Source of the DNA: Rheum nobile
Taxonomy: Eukaryota; Streptophyta; Magnoliopsida; Caryophyllales; Polygonaceae
NCBI GenBank assembly: GCA_027886185.1
Contig: WOAB01000056.1
Coordinates: 4,278,001-4,342,000, forward strand
Direction: 5' to 3'
DNA length: 64,000 nucleotides
Shown: piece after piece, positions 22,518-33,714 of the stretch
How the letters are laid out: each line of letters starts with the position of its first letter
How positions within the stretch are numbered: position 1 is the stretch's first letter
Made by a program: the position numbers and the translations under genes
The notes under the pieces: generated by a model
Told to the model about the DNA's origin: nothing
What the model saw: the letters and a program-made list of their open reading frames with translations, nothing else
Database searches by the model: none

Positions 22518-23665
22518 ACTTGGAGACCATGCATGAAACTAGCAAGTGAGAATAGCAATCATCGCATTCCTAGAAGGGAATCAACTAAAGTCATCACGTA
22601 TGACCAACATTGCGCTAGTGAACATGCGCCTGCACTCTATCATAGCAGCATAACCAACACCGCGCTAGCCACATAACTAAGATTGCGTTCTTTGTCCAAG
22701 GCGAGAGCTTTTAGGTTTTATTATCCTGAGAACACTTATTAGTACTTGTTGCGCGTTGTATGTTGCAAAGTGTGCGCTGGTGTTTTGCGGTTCTGTCAAA
22801 TACTAGTCAAATATCTCAAAAAATTCATGTAGGTTTTTATGTTTGTGGAACAACATTATTTTAAAATTAATAAAATTTAAGGGACTAAGTACTATCACAT
22901 CTTTTAACTATTTTGTCACGTCTTTATATTTCTAAATCTATAAGGTTACCCATTTATATGATTGATTTTAAGCCTTAATGTATAATCTATTATATAATAC
23001 AATAGTAAAACTTAGCTAAAACCAGTTGTCGTTTTGACATTGCACTACGTCAGTTATTGTCATATGTCTACTCCACATCGTGTCACATCACTAAATGATC
23101 TTTTTTTCCTATTATTATATAAAATATACTGGTATTAGATATGATCTTGATTTCTTTATTTTTTCATGTTATCTTGATTTCTTTCTCAACATATATATAT
23201 ATTCACATTTGATTCTGATTTTCATATTAGATAGAAGATATTAGGTACTTTCGGATATTCTGTTTTATTTTTTTCCATTTAATTAATTTTATTGAAATTT
23301 AATTTAATTCATTTATTTCTAGGTATAGACATGATTCAACATACTATGTATGTACTGAATCACATTGATCGTTATTAGTTGATTATTAGTAGAGATTTCT
23401 GTATATTATCATATTTATCTTAATTTTATTTATATTTTCAATAATTGGATATATTTTTCAATTAAATAATATTAAAAAAAATTAATATATTTTTATTAAG
23501 TAAAAAGAATATCAATATAAAATTTCAGTGAAGCACATGCATTGCACAAAACTAAAGTAGTAAGTAAACTAATTTATACCGCCGATAAGCTATTCAACTT
23601 GATTCATCCAATAGAAGAAAAAATGAAAAAAACTTATTTTTCACCTAGGAATAAAGCGTGCAATA
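22518..23665. other. AT-rich intergenic DNA, nothing recognised
   Basis: Poly-AT tracts and a TATATATATAT run near 23191. There are no long frames, no terminal repeats and no tandem array that I can support. Confidence 0.5.
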
Positions 23666-23669
23666 ATCG

Positions 23670-26125
23670 AATATGAAACCTTTCCAAAATCAACCAACTC
23701 TACGTCCATTAGGCTATCCAAATTATAACAATTTAGTCTTATTTTGTATTGATTGTTGTTGGGGACTAACCCTTAGCAAATTGCTATTTTTTAAAAAATA
23801 AAAAGTTAAAACTATCCCTGATCCCTAAATTCAGAAAATGTCACAAACATTATCTCACTAATATAGAATTGGGTGCATATATATGTAGTTATTCCCTACT
23901 TTTTTTAACGGTAGTTATCTATTATAGAAAAAACTACTAAAAATAATCCTAACTTTTTGTAGTTGGTCATTGTAAGTGATTCTCTTTTGTACAAGATCTC
24001 TTATTAGGTGTAATGTTGTAATCAAATTAGCCAGAATTTGAACCAAAAAAATCATTTGTGTTATTTTTTGTTCATGATTTGAAAGTTAAAACTACCAAAA
24101 ATAATCTCAAATTGCACTAATAGACCAAAAATTATCTCAACTTTCAAGCCAACAAAAAATAATCACAACTTTCAATCCATAAACCAAAAATAGTACAAAT
24201 GATTTTTCTCGGTTAAAATTCCGGCTAACATGTACTCTAAGTCTTTTTGTAGTTGGATGTTGTAAGTGATTCTCATATATATAAAAGATCTCTTATTGGA
24301 TTAAATATTGTCATCGAATTAGCCGAAATTTGAACCAAAAATATTGTTTATATCATTTTGGTTCCTACGTTGAAAGTTGGAATTATTTTTATTTAACCTA
24401 AAAATTAAGAATAGTTTTAATCTATTATCGAAAGTTGGAATTATATTTAATAGTTTTTCCCCATTATATTAAGCCTGTATGTGGCAGGTCTCACTGTATT
24501 AGTAATGATTTGTACTTGTACATGTAATCTTAAATAAATAATATTTTTTTTGGATTTTTACGAAAAAATATATCGAGGATGTAATTACAAAATTTCAGAC
24601 ACGGACAAGCTAGGCAAATGCAATTCACTTCATTGACAAATAAGAGATATGTGGGCTCAAAAAACAGATCGAGACATGTGTGGTTCCAAACAAAATAAAA
24701 ATAAAAAACAGAGGCTGACAAATTAACAAGACGCCCCAAGATCACCTCACCTTTTTTTATCGGGTTGATCCAAATGTTTAGTAGGCCTTATGGCAAAATA
24801 AAATAATTATAAAATATAACACTCTAATAAATTTATATTTTTTTAAAATTAATGTAAAAATATAAAATAATTGAAAAATAATATATAAGATAATTACATA
24901 AAATAAATGAAGATAAATCAAATTACTCCCTCAGGTTCAATTTTGTTTTATAGAATTATGAGAGCAAAATTTTTTCCTTATATTATGTACATAATATTTC
25001 TCAATTTAATTTCATTTGATATGTGAGTAATGTTTTTTTTTCATTTGGATTTCTTTTTATTTTTACCTTATATTTATTGTGGGAGTTATTTATTTATATA
25101 TTTTGGATATAAAATGAATTTTTATATTTCTTACATATCTTTCATTTTTTTAGAGGAAACAACTTTTTATGGCAAATTATGCTTTCGTCCACTAGAACAA
25201 TTTTATTTTTTATATTTTTTTATCGATTAATTTTGTAATACTATTTAATATTGGATTTGGTCATTCTCCAACCTTGGCCCCACTGGTATTTTCTAGAGAG
25301 AAAAATAATTCATATTTTTAAAAAATTTCATTAATTTGTTTCAAAATTATTAAGTATTTTTGTTAAAATTTCAATTATGAATTTGTTAGATATAATCCTA
25401 AAAAATACTAAAAAAACACAACTTTATCCAAATTTACACACAAGTCTTTCAATTAAAAATATAGTATCTTCTCTATATCTATCCTTATTTATGTTAAATC
25501 TTTTGAAATTTAGGGTTTACGAATTTGGAAATTATTTTTATATATATTTGTTGAAATTACGCAGAGAAATTAAATAGTAAGTAATGAGAAAATTTGTTTA
25601 AATGTGTAATTTTTGGATCAATTTTGAACAAAATTCTATTTGGGGTTTGAATATAGAATTTGTTATTTGAAATTGGGGTTGATTGTGTAAGGTAGACGAT
25701 AGACTTGGTACAAATAAAAAAAATTAGTGACATGCTAAAATATTTCATTTATAAGAAAAATAGAAAATTAATGAGATTTTTTACCATCATATAAATTCAG
25801 CATGATACGGATTTTTCTTATTTGAGTTGGCGATCTAATAGATTTTTTCGATTACCACTTTTTGGTTTTTCATTTAACGCAATGATATGAGAAAAAAAAA
25901 ATAGTTTTGACTTAAAAATATTAGGTGAGCACGTTCCAAGGTCACTTCACGTGTTTGATATTGGGTTTATTTTGGTACGAGTGTGACTTTATTTTTTTAA
26001 GCAGAGGTACGAGTGTGACTTGATCGTTTGGTGTTGGGTCAATTTTCGTAGTACGGAAGTTGGCACAAATTAAGTTCGTAAGTTTTTCACAACAAAATTT
26101 GACAATTTTTGAACCAAAAGTTAGA
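23670..26125. repeat. Duplicated segment, copy B (empty-site copy)
   Basis: Collinear with 3806-8090 but without its hAT MITE, LINE and copia LTR. An extra stretch at 23930-24460 holds two related blocks (AAAAATAATC-rich; TGATTCTC followed by AAGATCTCTTATT at 23978 and 24259), which looks like a local duplication or inserted repeat absent from copy A. No coding sequence is recognised. Confidence 0.7.
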
Positions 26126-26347
26126 TCGTTTTGTGTTGAAAAATATTTTTTAAACACCTAACGAATAGATGGAGAATAAACCACCTCATGAATAGAGGGA
26201 GAACATGAGTCAAAGATTTGAGCGACAAGTCCAAGGTTTTTTTTTTAGGGTGGAAATCTCATGACTAGAAGCGGTAGGATTGAATCTCATAATTATAAAG
26301 TAATAAAAAAAATATTAAATAAATAAATATTAAATTATACTTATACA
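26126..26347. other. Short AT-rich flank of the foldback element
   Basis: Nothing recognised apart from A/T runs. It ends in TATTAATA, the left target duplication of the next element. Confidence 0.5.
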
Positions 26348-26355
26348 TATTAATA

Positions 26356-27403
26356 GGCAATGGCTAAATACACGCGAGAATGTGGCTAAATGTACGCGGT
26401 TTTACACGTTTAAGGTAAGCATCCGGTTTTACACGCTTAAGGTAAGTGTGGAGGGGTATTGTGGGTATTTTGAAAATACATTCTTACACGCTTAGCTTAA
26501 GCGTATGCCTATACGCTTAAGCTAAGCGTGTAGTTTTTTTTTTTTGCAAGTTAAAAAAACCCTAAAAGCACACACTTAAGCTAAGCGTATGCCTACACGC
26601 TTAAGCTAGGCGTACAGTACTAATTTTTTTTTTCAAAATTGCATTTTTTTTTTCCATAATCATGTAGAGAATTTCAGTACGAGTCCGTACATATAAAATT
26701 CATCCAAAACGAACATCGTTTGCCCCTCCAAAAGCCCAAAAAACGAAGCCTTCAACTCGTGCGCATCCGTAAGCTTATATAAGCTTCAATGGAGGATTTG
26801 GCAAATTTCTTGGATTCGATTGAAGCCATTAACTATTGGGCATTTAAGAGGACCTTATCATACACATAATTCCACATTTAATCGGATTGAATGTCGATTA
26901 AAATCGTAGAATTTTATCCCCAAAGCCACCGTCTCGTCCAAGGGACCGATTTGAAAAAATCCAAAATTGGATCAAATCGTCTTCAATTGGAGGGCATGAA
27001 CCATAGGGCATTGTTGAGGGTATCCTAAAATTCAAAATGCCTATAAAATCACCTTCAATCGTTGCCCCAATACATCCAATTTCGAAGTCAAAATTCATGA
27101 ACCTTAAATCCCGTTACCGGTTGTTCTTGACCGAAATTCGAGCACATGTAAGCTTTATTCTTGCAATTGTTGGTACTACTAGCCTTTAAAATTGGTCCTC
27201 TTTCAAAGCTCTCTCTTTACATCGCCGGAAAAAGACCACTTTTATTCAATTTGGAGTTTTTCCAATGAGGTGTCAAAAAGGTATTCCGACGGGATTGAAT
27301 TTGTGCCCATTTTGCGATTTTTGGGTATTTTTGATTTGTTTTGTCTTAATCTTGGTTAAATTAATTAATCTAAATTAGTGAAAAATATTTTATGATCAAT
27401 TTT
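26356..27403. repeat. Left inverted arm of the foldback element
   Basis: Pairs with 29738-30837. The outer part contains palindromic sub-repeats built from CACGCTTAAGCTAAGCGTG and CGCTTAAG(G/C)TAAG (26405-26620). The inner 700 bases are unique-looking. A 66-codon frame beginning MNFDFEIGCIGATIEG (27098-26898, minus strand) has an intact counterpart in the other arm. Confidence 0.88.
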
Positions 27404-27419
27404 GTGCCCGTCATATAAT

Positions 27420-29720
27420 ATGTAAGTAATAAGTTCATAATATGTAACTATAATACATAGTATATAAGTAATAAATTCATAAATACTTAACCATAATATT
27501 TAACTATAGTATATAAGTAATAAGTATGTAATACTTAATTATAATGCATAACTATACTTTATAACTAATATATTTTGTAATACTTAACTATAATACATAA
27601 CTACAGTATATAAGTAATAAGTTCATAATACTTAACCATAATATGTAACTATAGTATATAAGTAATAAGTTCATAATACTAAATTATAATGAAATACTAT
27701 AGTATATAAGTGTAACTATATGAAATTTCATGAAATACTATAGTATATAAGTCTAAGTATACCAGATTTAATGAAATACTATAGTACATAAGTGTAACTA
27801 TATGAAATTTAATGAATTACAATAGTACATAAGTGTAACTATATGAAATATAATAAAATACTATAATATATACATGTAACTATATGAAATATAATGAAAT
27901 ACTATAGTATATAAGTCTAAGTATACTAGACTTAATGAAATATTATAGTACATAAGTGTAACTATATGAAATATAATAAAATACTATAATATATAATGTA
28001 ATTATATGAAATATAATAAAATAGTATAGTATATAAGTCTAAGTATACTAGATTTAATGAAATACTATAGTACATAAGTGTAACTATATGAAATGTAATG
28101 AAATACTATAGTACATAAGTGTAACTATATGAAATGTAATGAAATACTATAGTGCGTAAGTATAACTATATGAAATTTAATGAAATACTATAGTATATAA
28201 GTCTAAGTATACTTGATTTAATGAAATAATATAGTATATAAGTGTAACTATATGAAATATATTAAAATTCTATAATATATAAGTTTAAGTATACTAGATT
28301 TCATGAAATACTGAACTATATAAGTGTAACTATATGAAATGTAATGAAATACTATAGTACATAAGTGTAACTATATGAAATGTAATGAAATACTATAGTA
28401 CATAAGTGTAACTATATGAAATGTAATGAAATACTATAGTACATAAGTGTAACTATATGAAATTTAATGAAATACTATAGTATATAAGTGTAACTATATG
28501 AAATATAATAAAATACTATAATGTATAAGTTTAAGTATACTAGATTTAATGAAATACTATACTATATAAGTGTAACTATATGAAATGTAATGAAATACTA
28601 TAGTACATAAGTGTAACTATATGAAATTTAATGAAATACTATAGTATATAAGTCTAAGTATACTTGATTTAATAAAATACTATAGTATATAAGTGTAACT
28701 ATATGAAATATAATAAAATACTATAATATATAAGTTTAAGTATACTAGATTTAATGAAATACTATACTATAAGTGTAACTATATGAAATGTAATGAAATA
28801 TTATAATACATAAGTGTAACTATATGAAATTTAATGAAATACTATAGTATATAAGTCTAAGTATACTTGATTAATAAAATACTATAATATATAAGTGTAA
28901 CTATATGAAATATAATAAAATACTATAATATATAAGTTTAAGTATACTAGATTTAATGAAATACTATACTATACAAGTGTAACTATATGAAATATAATGA
29001 AATATTATAGTACATAAGTGTAACTATATGAAATGTAATGAAATACTATAGTACATAAGTGTAACTATATGAAATGTAATGAAATACTATAGTACATAAG
29101 TGTAACTATATGAAATTTAATGAAATACTATAGTATATAAGTCTAAGTATACTTGATTTAATGAAATACTATAGTATATAAGTGTAACTATATGAAATAT
29201 AATAAAATACTATAATGTATAAGTTTAAATATACTAGATTTAATGAAATACTATACTATATAAGTGTAACTATATGAAATGTAATGAAATACTATAGTAC
29301 ATAAGTGTAACTATATGAAATGTAATGAAATACTATAGTACATAAGTGTAACTATATGAAATTTAATGAAATACTATAGTATATAAGTCTAAGTATACTT
29401 GATTTAATAAAATACTATAGTATATAAGTGTAATTATATGAAATATAATAAAATACTATAATATATAAGTTTAAGTATACTAGATTTAATGAAATACTAT
29501 ACTATATAAGTGTAACTATATGAAATGTAATGAAATACTATAGTACATAAGTGTAACTATATGAAATGTAATGAAATACTATAGTACATAAGTGTAATTA
29601 TATGAAATGTAATGAAATACTATAGTACATAAGTGTAACTATATGAAATTTAATGAAATACTATAATATATAAGTCTAAGTATATTTGATTTAATGAAAT
29701 ACTATAGTATATAAGTCTAA
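27420..29720. repeat. 41-bp tandem array with higher-order structure
   Basis: Units of about 41 bp follow the pattern ACTATATGAAATGTAATGAA then ATACTATAGTACATAAGTGTA. Variants (AAGTTTAAGTATACTAG, AAGTCTAAGTATACTTG) recur at intervals that are multiples of the unit: AAGTTTAAGTATAC lies near 28280, 28527, 28732, 28934, 29220 and 29468, spacings of about 6, 5, 5, 7 and 6 units. The left 300 bases (27420-27700) use a more diverged TAAGTAATAAGTTCATAATAC form. This is satellite-like amplification inside a transposon. Confidence 0.88.
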
Positions 29721-29737
29721 GATTAATTAATTTAACC

Positions 29738-30837
29738 AAATTGATCCTAAAATATTTTTCACTAATCTAGATTAATTAATTTAACCAAGATTAAGACAAA
29801 ACAAATCAAAAATACCCCAAAAATCGCAAAATGGTCACAAATTCAATCTCGCCAGAATACCTTCTTGACACCTCGTCGGAAAAACTCCAAATTGAATATA
29901 AGTGGTCTTTTTCCGGCGATGTAAAGAAAGGGCTTTGAAATAGGACCAATTTTCAAGGCTAGTAGTACCAATAATTGCAAGAATAAAGCTTGCATGTGCT
30001 CGAATTTCGGTCAAGAACAACCGGTAACGGGATTTAAGGTTCATGAGTTTTGACTTCGAAATTGGATGCATTGGGGCAACGATTGAAGGGGATTTTATAG
30101 GCATTTTGAATCTTAGGATACTCTCAACAAGGCTCTATGGTTCATGCCCTCCAATTGAAGACGATTTGATCCAATTTTGGATTTTTTCAAATCGGCCCCT
30201 TGGACGACACGATGGCTTTGGAGCTAAAATTCTACGATTTTAATCGACATTCAATCCGATTAAATGTGGAATTACATGTATGATAAGGTCCTCTTAAATG
30301 CCCAATAGTTAATGGCTTCAATCGAATCCAAGAAATTTGCCAAATCCTCCATTGAAGCTTATAAAAGCTTACGGATGCGCACAGGTTGAAGGCTTCGTTT
30401 TTTGGGCTTTTGGAGGGGCAAACGATGTCCGTTTTGGACGAATTTTATATGTACGGACTCGTATTGAAATTATCTACATGATTATGGAAAAAAAATGCAA
30501 TTTTGAAAAAAAAAACAAATTAGTACTGTACGCCTAGCTTAAGCGTGTAGGCATACGCCTAGCTTAAGCGTGTAGGCATACGCCTAGCTTAAGCGTGTAG
30601 GCATACGCTTAGCTTAAGCGTGTGCTTTTAGGGTTTTTTTAACTTGCAAAAAAAAAAAACTACACGCTTAGCTTAAGCGTGTAGGCATACGCTTAAGCTA
30701 AGCGTGTAAAAATGTATTTTCAAAATACCCACAATACCCCTCCACGCTTACTTTAAGCGTGTAAAACCGGACGCTTACCTTAAGCGTGTAAAACCGCGTA
30801 CATTTAGCCACATTCTCGCGTGTATTTAGCATGCCCG
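29738..30837. repeat. Right inverted arm of the foldback element
   Basis: Reverse complement of the left arm. It is about 50 bases longer, mainly because a GCTTAAGCGTGTAGGCATAC unit is present in extra tandem copies at 30530-30625. The counterpart 66-codon frame lies at 30043-30243 on the plus strand (MSFDFEIGCIGATIEG...). Confidence 0.88.
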
Positions 30838-30845
30838 TATTAATA

Positions 30846-31200
30846 TATATTTATTGCAAAAAAAAAAACGTCCAATAACAATTGCTCGGTTAAATCACTA
30901 CGAAATGCAAGTTAGCACTCTATTTTGTTGGGATCATACAAGTGAATCCAATCCAATTGTTATTCCTTCCTTTTTCTATTTCTTTGATTTAATTTCAATG
31001 AATGAGTTCAACCAATCTATTTTCAAAATAGAAAGTCAATGAACAAAAATTTATAAAAAGTCTTTTATTTGTCTATCACTTTAGAAAATCTCATATATAT
31101 TAGCGGCCGAATTTGAATATGAACTCTAAACTCGATTTAATTTATGGTTCATTCTTTCATTTCTATCGCATTGTTTTTTTTTAGCATATTGATTTACATA
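30846..31200. other. AT-rich stretch, possibly plastid-derived
   Basis: Directly adjoins the ycf2 relic and has the even, moderately AT-rich texture of plastid spacer DNA, but I cannot match it to a plastid gene. A 62-codon frame at 30854-31042 resembles nothing known. Confidence 0.3.
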
Positions 31201-31264
31201 TATCCTTTTTCTTTCGGTTTCTTGCTAAACCCGTGTTTATATAGAGTCTCCCTTTGGGAAGTCA

Positions 31265-31480
31265 TACGAAGCCCCTTTGACATCTCTTCATCTGCAAAGA
31301 ATTCTCGATGTGAAAACAGAAAGACAGAGAGCTCATCGTGGAAAATGTAAAAGAGTGGATCTTCAGAGTCCCAAATGAATTGACCTTTTCAAAAAAAGAC
31401 TTGTTCATTGGAAGATCTATCTCATCACGGGTACTCCATGGTTACACTCTACAAGAACTCCCACTCCCTTCTTACTGACA
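31265..31480 (-). pseudogene. Nuclear plastid DNA: relic of ycf2
   Basis: The minus strand reads, with stops marked *, EFL*S, then TMEYP**DRSSNEQVFF*KG, then QFIWD and DPLF, and an exact FSHREFFADEEMSKG. This follows the C-terminal part of plastid Ycf2 (an essential plastid AAA-type protein, part of an import-motor complex in land plants) in order and spacing. Ycf2 has sense codons at each stop position; at least FLQS to FL*S and FFR to FF* are single C-to-T or G-to-A changes, typical of organelle DNA decaying in a methylated nucleus. Similarity fades below about 31265 (LYKHGF...KEK still resembles IYKRWF...QEK). Confidence 0.85.
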
Positions 31481-31560
31481 ACACAGATACGCGTTGACAC
31501 TCAATTAGTAGCGTTGGCACGTCACTCGACTCTTTGGCTTACTTCGGTTGCAAGATTCAG

Positions 31561-32009
31561 TACTAGAAAAAAGGATCATTTTTGACATATTTTATGTCCA
31601 CTTTTGACACTTTAAGATGTCGAAAAAACATTTCTGACACTAGACAAGAGTGTCAAAATATCTGTTGTCAGTAATGATTAGATGCCATTTTTGACACTTT
31701 TTAGCGTTGATGTATGTTTTGGCACTCTAAGGTGTCGATATTTCAGCCACTTTGACACCTTAGTCTGTCACTTTCAATATCCATTTTCGACACCTTTAAG
31801 TGTCTATGTCAGTTTTGGCACATTAGGGTGTCACTATTTTTAGTCATTAGCAACACCTAAAAGTGTCATTTTCAAAAATTATTTTCGACACCTTTCTATG
31901 TCAATGTCAGTTTTGACACTCTAAGGCGTCGTTATTTGTGACCATCATCATAGCTATATGGAGCTAATAATGGCACCATTAATTGTCGAAAATTACTTAT
32001 TTACTAGTG
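31561..32009. mobile_element. CACTA-type MITE-like element
   Basis: The left end (CAG)TACTAGAAAAAAGG and the right end CTTATTTACTAGTG resemble CACTA terminal repeats. CAG lies at both edges (31558-31560, 32010-32012), consistent with a 3-bp duplication. The interior is filled with subterminal TTTTGACAC / AAGTGTC motifs in both orientations, the hallmark of CACTA subterminal arrays. No coding sequence. The right edge overlaps a possible Helitron 3' end, so that edge is uncertain. Confidence 0.65.
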
Positions 32010-33567
32010 CAGTACCCGTACCTTGTACAGGTGAACTTATATTTATATAATCATCAATAATTATTCATGATTAAATTAAATTATGTAATATTTAAGTAGT
32101 TTTAATGAGAAAAAAATCTTATTGATATTTTTTAAGAATATATAAATGGAAGATTGAAATAACATAAACTTATTATTTAAAAGCAATATGATTAACATTT
32201 TATTTCTAATTATATAACTTGTATAAATATTATATTTTATTCATACATATACTCATATATTTATCATTTTTATTTTTAATCATGTAATTATTTTCATACA
32301 CGAGATATTTTTGTTGAAGTCATGTATGTATTTCACTACCATTTATCGTTTATTTTTAATAAACTATATTTTATATTAACATAAAATATCCAACTTATGT
32401 CAATATTTTAATATAAAAGATTATAAGTCACAATATTATTTAAACATAAATATGTGTACTTATAACAAAATTCTAACTTTAAAAGTGATATGTTACAATG
32501 CTATATTAGAAATATATTAGTTTAATATATATTAATAAAAAAATATGAAAATATCAATCATATTAACTCAAAAATGAAAATAAGAAAAATATAAAATTTA
32601 ATGACTAATTGTAAATCATTAGTCTAAAAAACATCAAAACTTTTGAAGTAAAAAAGTTTGGGATAGTTAGAATATACCAAAGGTTATTCATGTTTGTTAT
32701 GATGAGTTTATTTATATGTGTATTTATATTTAAGGAGCAAAACTTTTAAATTGAAAATGTTTGGGATAATTAAAATATATATTAAACAATTAATGCTAAT
32801 AATTTTTATATCGATTTTCTAACCTATGTCCTAATGGCCCATGTTAAGAATTATTGTTTTAGAAAATTTTCCCTAAAAAGGAATGCTTAAACTCTTTTAC
32901 AAAATATTAAAATCCTGATACAATTATATATAACAAAATCCTTCTAAAATTAAGTGCTTAACCTATGTCGTAGGCATATGTTAGAAAAATCGTATTTGTA
33001 TTTTACATGTTCTTAATTATTTTATGATGTAAAATTTTCATTGGAGTAGTAATGTAGCTAATACTAAGATAAGATTTGTCATGTTCTTAGAAATAAGATT
33101 AAATTTTCATGTTCTTATAAATAAGATTTGCTAAAAAAATAGTGAGCATATAATTTATGTTATTTTAATAACAGATAAATATTAGATTAGTTAGGAATTG
33201 TTACATTTAGCAATAAAAAAAATCTCACTAATATCGTACATTAAATTGATAAGTTTGGTTGATTAAAATCAAATTTAATAGTCAGGTATATAAAACATAA
33301 ATAATGTAAGATACATTGATTTAACTGCAGATGCTTGATTGGTGAACATAAAACTTTGTTAATATCCATTATTTGACACATGAGTAATGTAGGTCCAAAA
33401 TCGTTTTGGTGATTCGAAAATAAATCGCTTTAATATAGATATATAGATTTTGTTGATTATTCAATATAATAATAAACTAAAAAAATCAAATAATAATACT
33501 TCAACGAACTTTTTCAAAAAACACTCTTAGATCTCTAAATGTGAGAGCTTTAATATATAGTTATAGA
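32004..33567 (-). mobile_element. Helitron-like non-autonomous element
   Basis: On the minus strand the end reads ACCTGTACAAGGTACGGGT, an 8-bp stem with one G-T pair and an AAG loop, followed by ACTGCACTAG and a T. This is a Helitron 3' end: hairpin, about 10 bases, CTRR, inserted between A and T. The other end reads TCTATAACTATATATTAAAGC from 33567, or alternatively TCTATATATCTATATTAAAG from 33447; both fit a 5' TC end preceded by A. The interior is AT-rich and non-coding. Confidence 0.55.
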
Positions 33568-33714
33568 TACTAGCCACTCGTTTGACCATTACATTTATCC
33601 TTGCTATATATATAAAATGCATCCGAAATAATGAATTTAAACGATTTAGACATAGTTAAGCTAAAAGAGTAATTATTCAAGAATCGTTAAGACATATTTA
33701 AGCCAATGTAATGA
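33568..33714. other. Short spacer, nothing recognised
   Basis: AT-rich DNA between the Helitron-like element and the next minisatellite element. Confidence 0.4.

Larger units (their letters stand above)
26356..30837. mobile_element. Foldback/long-TIR element with a satellite-like core, 4.48 kb
   Basis: Two inverted arms (26356-27403 and 29738-30837) are near-identical reverse complements, from the outer CTAAATACACGCGAGAATGT to the inner AAATTGATC(A/C)TAAAAT. The element is flanked by TATTAATA on both sides (26348-26355, 30838-30845), an 8-bp target duplication. The outermost bases (GGCAATGG versus GGGCATG) match only roughly. Between the arms lies a tandem array of 41-bp units. No transposase is encoded. 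Long inverted repeats with an 8-9 bp duplication point to a MULE-like or foldback non-autonomous element. The whole could fold into a giant hairpin. Confidence 0.88.

Noticed and set aside
27420..29720. CRISPR-like regular repeat
   Set aside because: Repeats are directly adjoining 41-bp units without unique spacers, in a plant transposon; it is a tandem satellite.
30854..31042. 62-codon frame proposed as a plastid gene
   Set aside because: Adjacent to the ycf2 relic, but I could not match it to any plastid protein; left as an unassigned stretch.
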